In this document: positions 5,677 to 6,279 of the stretch, piece after piece
Numbering within the stretch: position 1 is the stretch's first letter
How the letters are laid out: each line of letters opens with the position of its first letter
Assembly: GCA_002793885.1 (NCBI GenBank)
Contig: PFEG01000031.1
Span: 1 to 6,279 of the forward strand
Length of the DNA: 6,279 nt
Origin: Candidatus Saccharibacteria bacterium CG10_big_fil_rev_8_21_14_0_10_47_8
GTDB lineage: Bacteria; Patescibacteriota; Saccharimonadia; Saccharimonadales; UBA10212
Direction: 5' to 3'
Translations under genes and position numbers: made by a program
The notes under the pieces: generated by a model
Databases searched by the model: none
What the model was told of the DNA's origin: nothing
What the model saw: the letters and a program-made list of their open reading frames with translations, nothing else

Positions 5677-6059
5677 TGAGCGGCTCCGCCGAATACATTC
5701 CGGGCGTATGTAACATCGGTCCGGCCGAGCGGGCCAGGCGGCGGCGAGCCGGTATTGCCAGTCTAATTATTTCAGCCGCGCTTTTGGCGCTACTGTTGTC
5801 TACGGATGCCGCCAAACCTTGGCGGCTACTGCTAATCATTACCGTCGCGTCGGCGGCCAGCGGCTTTTTGCAAGACGCTATGCACTTTTGCGCCGGCTTC
5901 GGCTTCAAGGGTCTGTATAACGTAATTAACAGCGCCGGCATAACTGAAGACGTACAACTTGAAGAGTTCCGCCGCAAGGACCGGCGCAAGACACTGCAAA
6001 TCGCGGGGCTGTCACTGTTAACCGGCATCGGCGTGGCTCTGGCCAGTCTATTAATTTAA
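5676..6059 (+). CDS. Small membrane protein with CNIGPAER motif, function unknown
   Basis: The 127-residue protein has an N-terminal motif, CNIGPAER (12-19), then a run of arginines (20-24) and a hydrophobic helix (25-42). A second helix covers about 49-66. The segment 64-82 carries His70 and Cys72 in HFCAGFGFKGLYN. A basic patch RRKDRRK (99-105) precedes a last helix (107-127). The NIG..ER..R...G beginning resembles the opening of DUF2892-like small membrane proteins, but this is a visual analogy only. Two cysteines and a histidine near the membrane could bind metal or take part in redox chemistry, which is unproven. The start is firm: GGAG (5665-5668) sits 7 bases upstream, and the ATG overlaps the hydrolase TAA by one base (TAATG). 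Coupling to the hydrolase suggests a linked role. Confidence 0.85.
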   Translation: MSGSAEYIPGVCNIGPAERARRRRAGIASLIISAALLALLLSTDAAKPWRLLLIITVASAASGFLQDAMHFCAGFGFKGLYNVINSAGITEDVQLEEFRRKDRRKTLQIAGLSLLTGIGVALASLLI

Positions 6060-6185
6060 GAAAATGGGCCAGATACGTCCGTATGGCAATCGTGCTTGAT
6101 ATCGTCGTTAAGTAATTATGCGATAGAATAATAAAACAAGTACGGATCTAGGTCTCGTCTAGCACAGGGTACCAGTTTTCTCTCT

Positions 6186-6253
6186 TCTTTTTTCAGCGAG
6201 CGGACAAAAAATGAAAGAGGGCATTTTTGTCCAGCGGGCTTGTAGCGAAGCCC
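6186..6253 (-). repeat. Right copy of 68-bp perfect inverted repeat
   Basis: This is the exact reverse complement of bases 1-68. Its own hairpin is GGACAAAAAATG (6202-6213), loop 6214-6221 and CATTTTTGTCC (6222-6232). Twenty-six bases follow to the end of the window and are GC-rich (6254-6279). The last 11 bases of the repeat plus one (AGCGAAGCCCC, 6244-6254) are the reverse complement of a word in the intergenic block at 3293-3303, so the outer repeat and the inner block may belong to one repeat family. The copy starts about 126 bases after the last gene. Confidence 0.95.
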
Positions 6254-6279
6254 CGCCGTCTGCGCGCTGGTCTCAGCGC

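Noticed and set aside
6068..6087. Hairpin after the last gene as a terminator (GCC, ATACG with CGTAT, GGC)
   Set aside because: The stem has a two-base bulge and a two-base loop, and no T-run follows. It is not a convincing terminator.
1..6279. Complete autonomous transposon defined by the inverted repeats
   Set aside because: No transposase, integrase or resolvase is encoded, and flanking target duplications cannot be seen. Only the repeat structure is supported.

Overview
This 6,279-base window looks like a bacterial metagenome contig. Genes use the standard bacterial code: TGA ends the oxidoreductase gene at 4973-4975, and no TGA has to be read through. Base composition appears intermediate by eye (not computed). 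Genes are short and tightly packed on the + strand, and structured repeats sit between them. A small-genome bacterium, for example a Saccharibacteria-like member of the candidate phyla radiation, fits. That assignment is an impression from gene content and repeat style, because the window has no rRNA or other marker gene.

Layout. Positions 1-68 and 6186-6253 are a perfect 68-bp inverted repeat, so almost all of the window lies between two inverted copies. Next comes a mostly empty 500-bp stretch with a large dyad (137-164) and a possible 53-residue membrane protein on the - strand (383 down to 222). From 570 to 3139 lies a two-gene unit: an MMPL/RND-type exporter followed 8 bases later by a MarR regulator. 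A promoter with an AT-rich palindrome over its -10 precedes the unit and could be the site of autorepression. Positions 3140-3471 are intergenic. They hold a GC-rich block of nested hairpins that shares an 11-bp word with the outer inverted repeat, then a promoter and a 14-bp palindrome. From 3472 to 6059 five genes run together: an AbrB-type DNA-binding protein, an NAD(P)H-dependent FMN reductase, an atypical short-chain NAD(P)-binding oxidoreductase, a dienelactone hydrolase with intact catalytic residues, and a small three-helix membrane protein. The last three overlap by 1-4 bases.

How the genes may work together. An exporter under a MarR regulator, followed by a flavin (quinone-type) reductase, an NAD(P)-binding oxidoreductase and an alpha/beta hydrolase, suggests defence against toxic aromatic or electrophilic compounds: pump out, reduce, hydrolyse. 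The families are clear from sequence. The joint role and the substrates are inference.

There is no transposase, integrase, tRNA, rRNA, CRISPR array or phage gene in the window. The inverted repeat could mark a mobile or invertible segment. It could equally be two copies of a dispersed repeat at which a short-read assembly broke. The sequence alone cannot decide between these.
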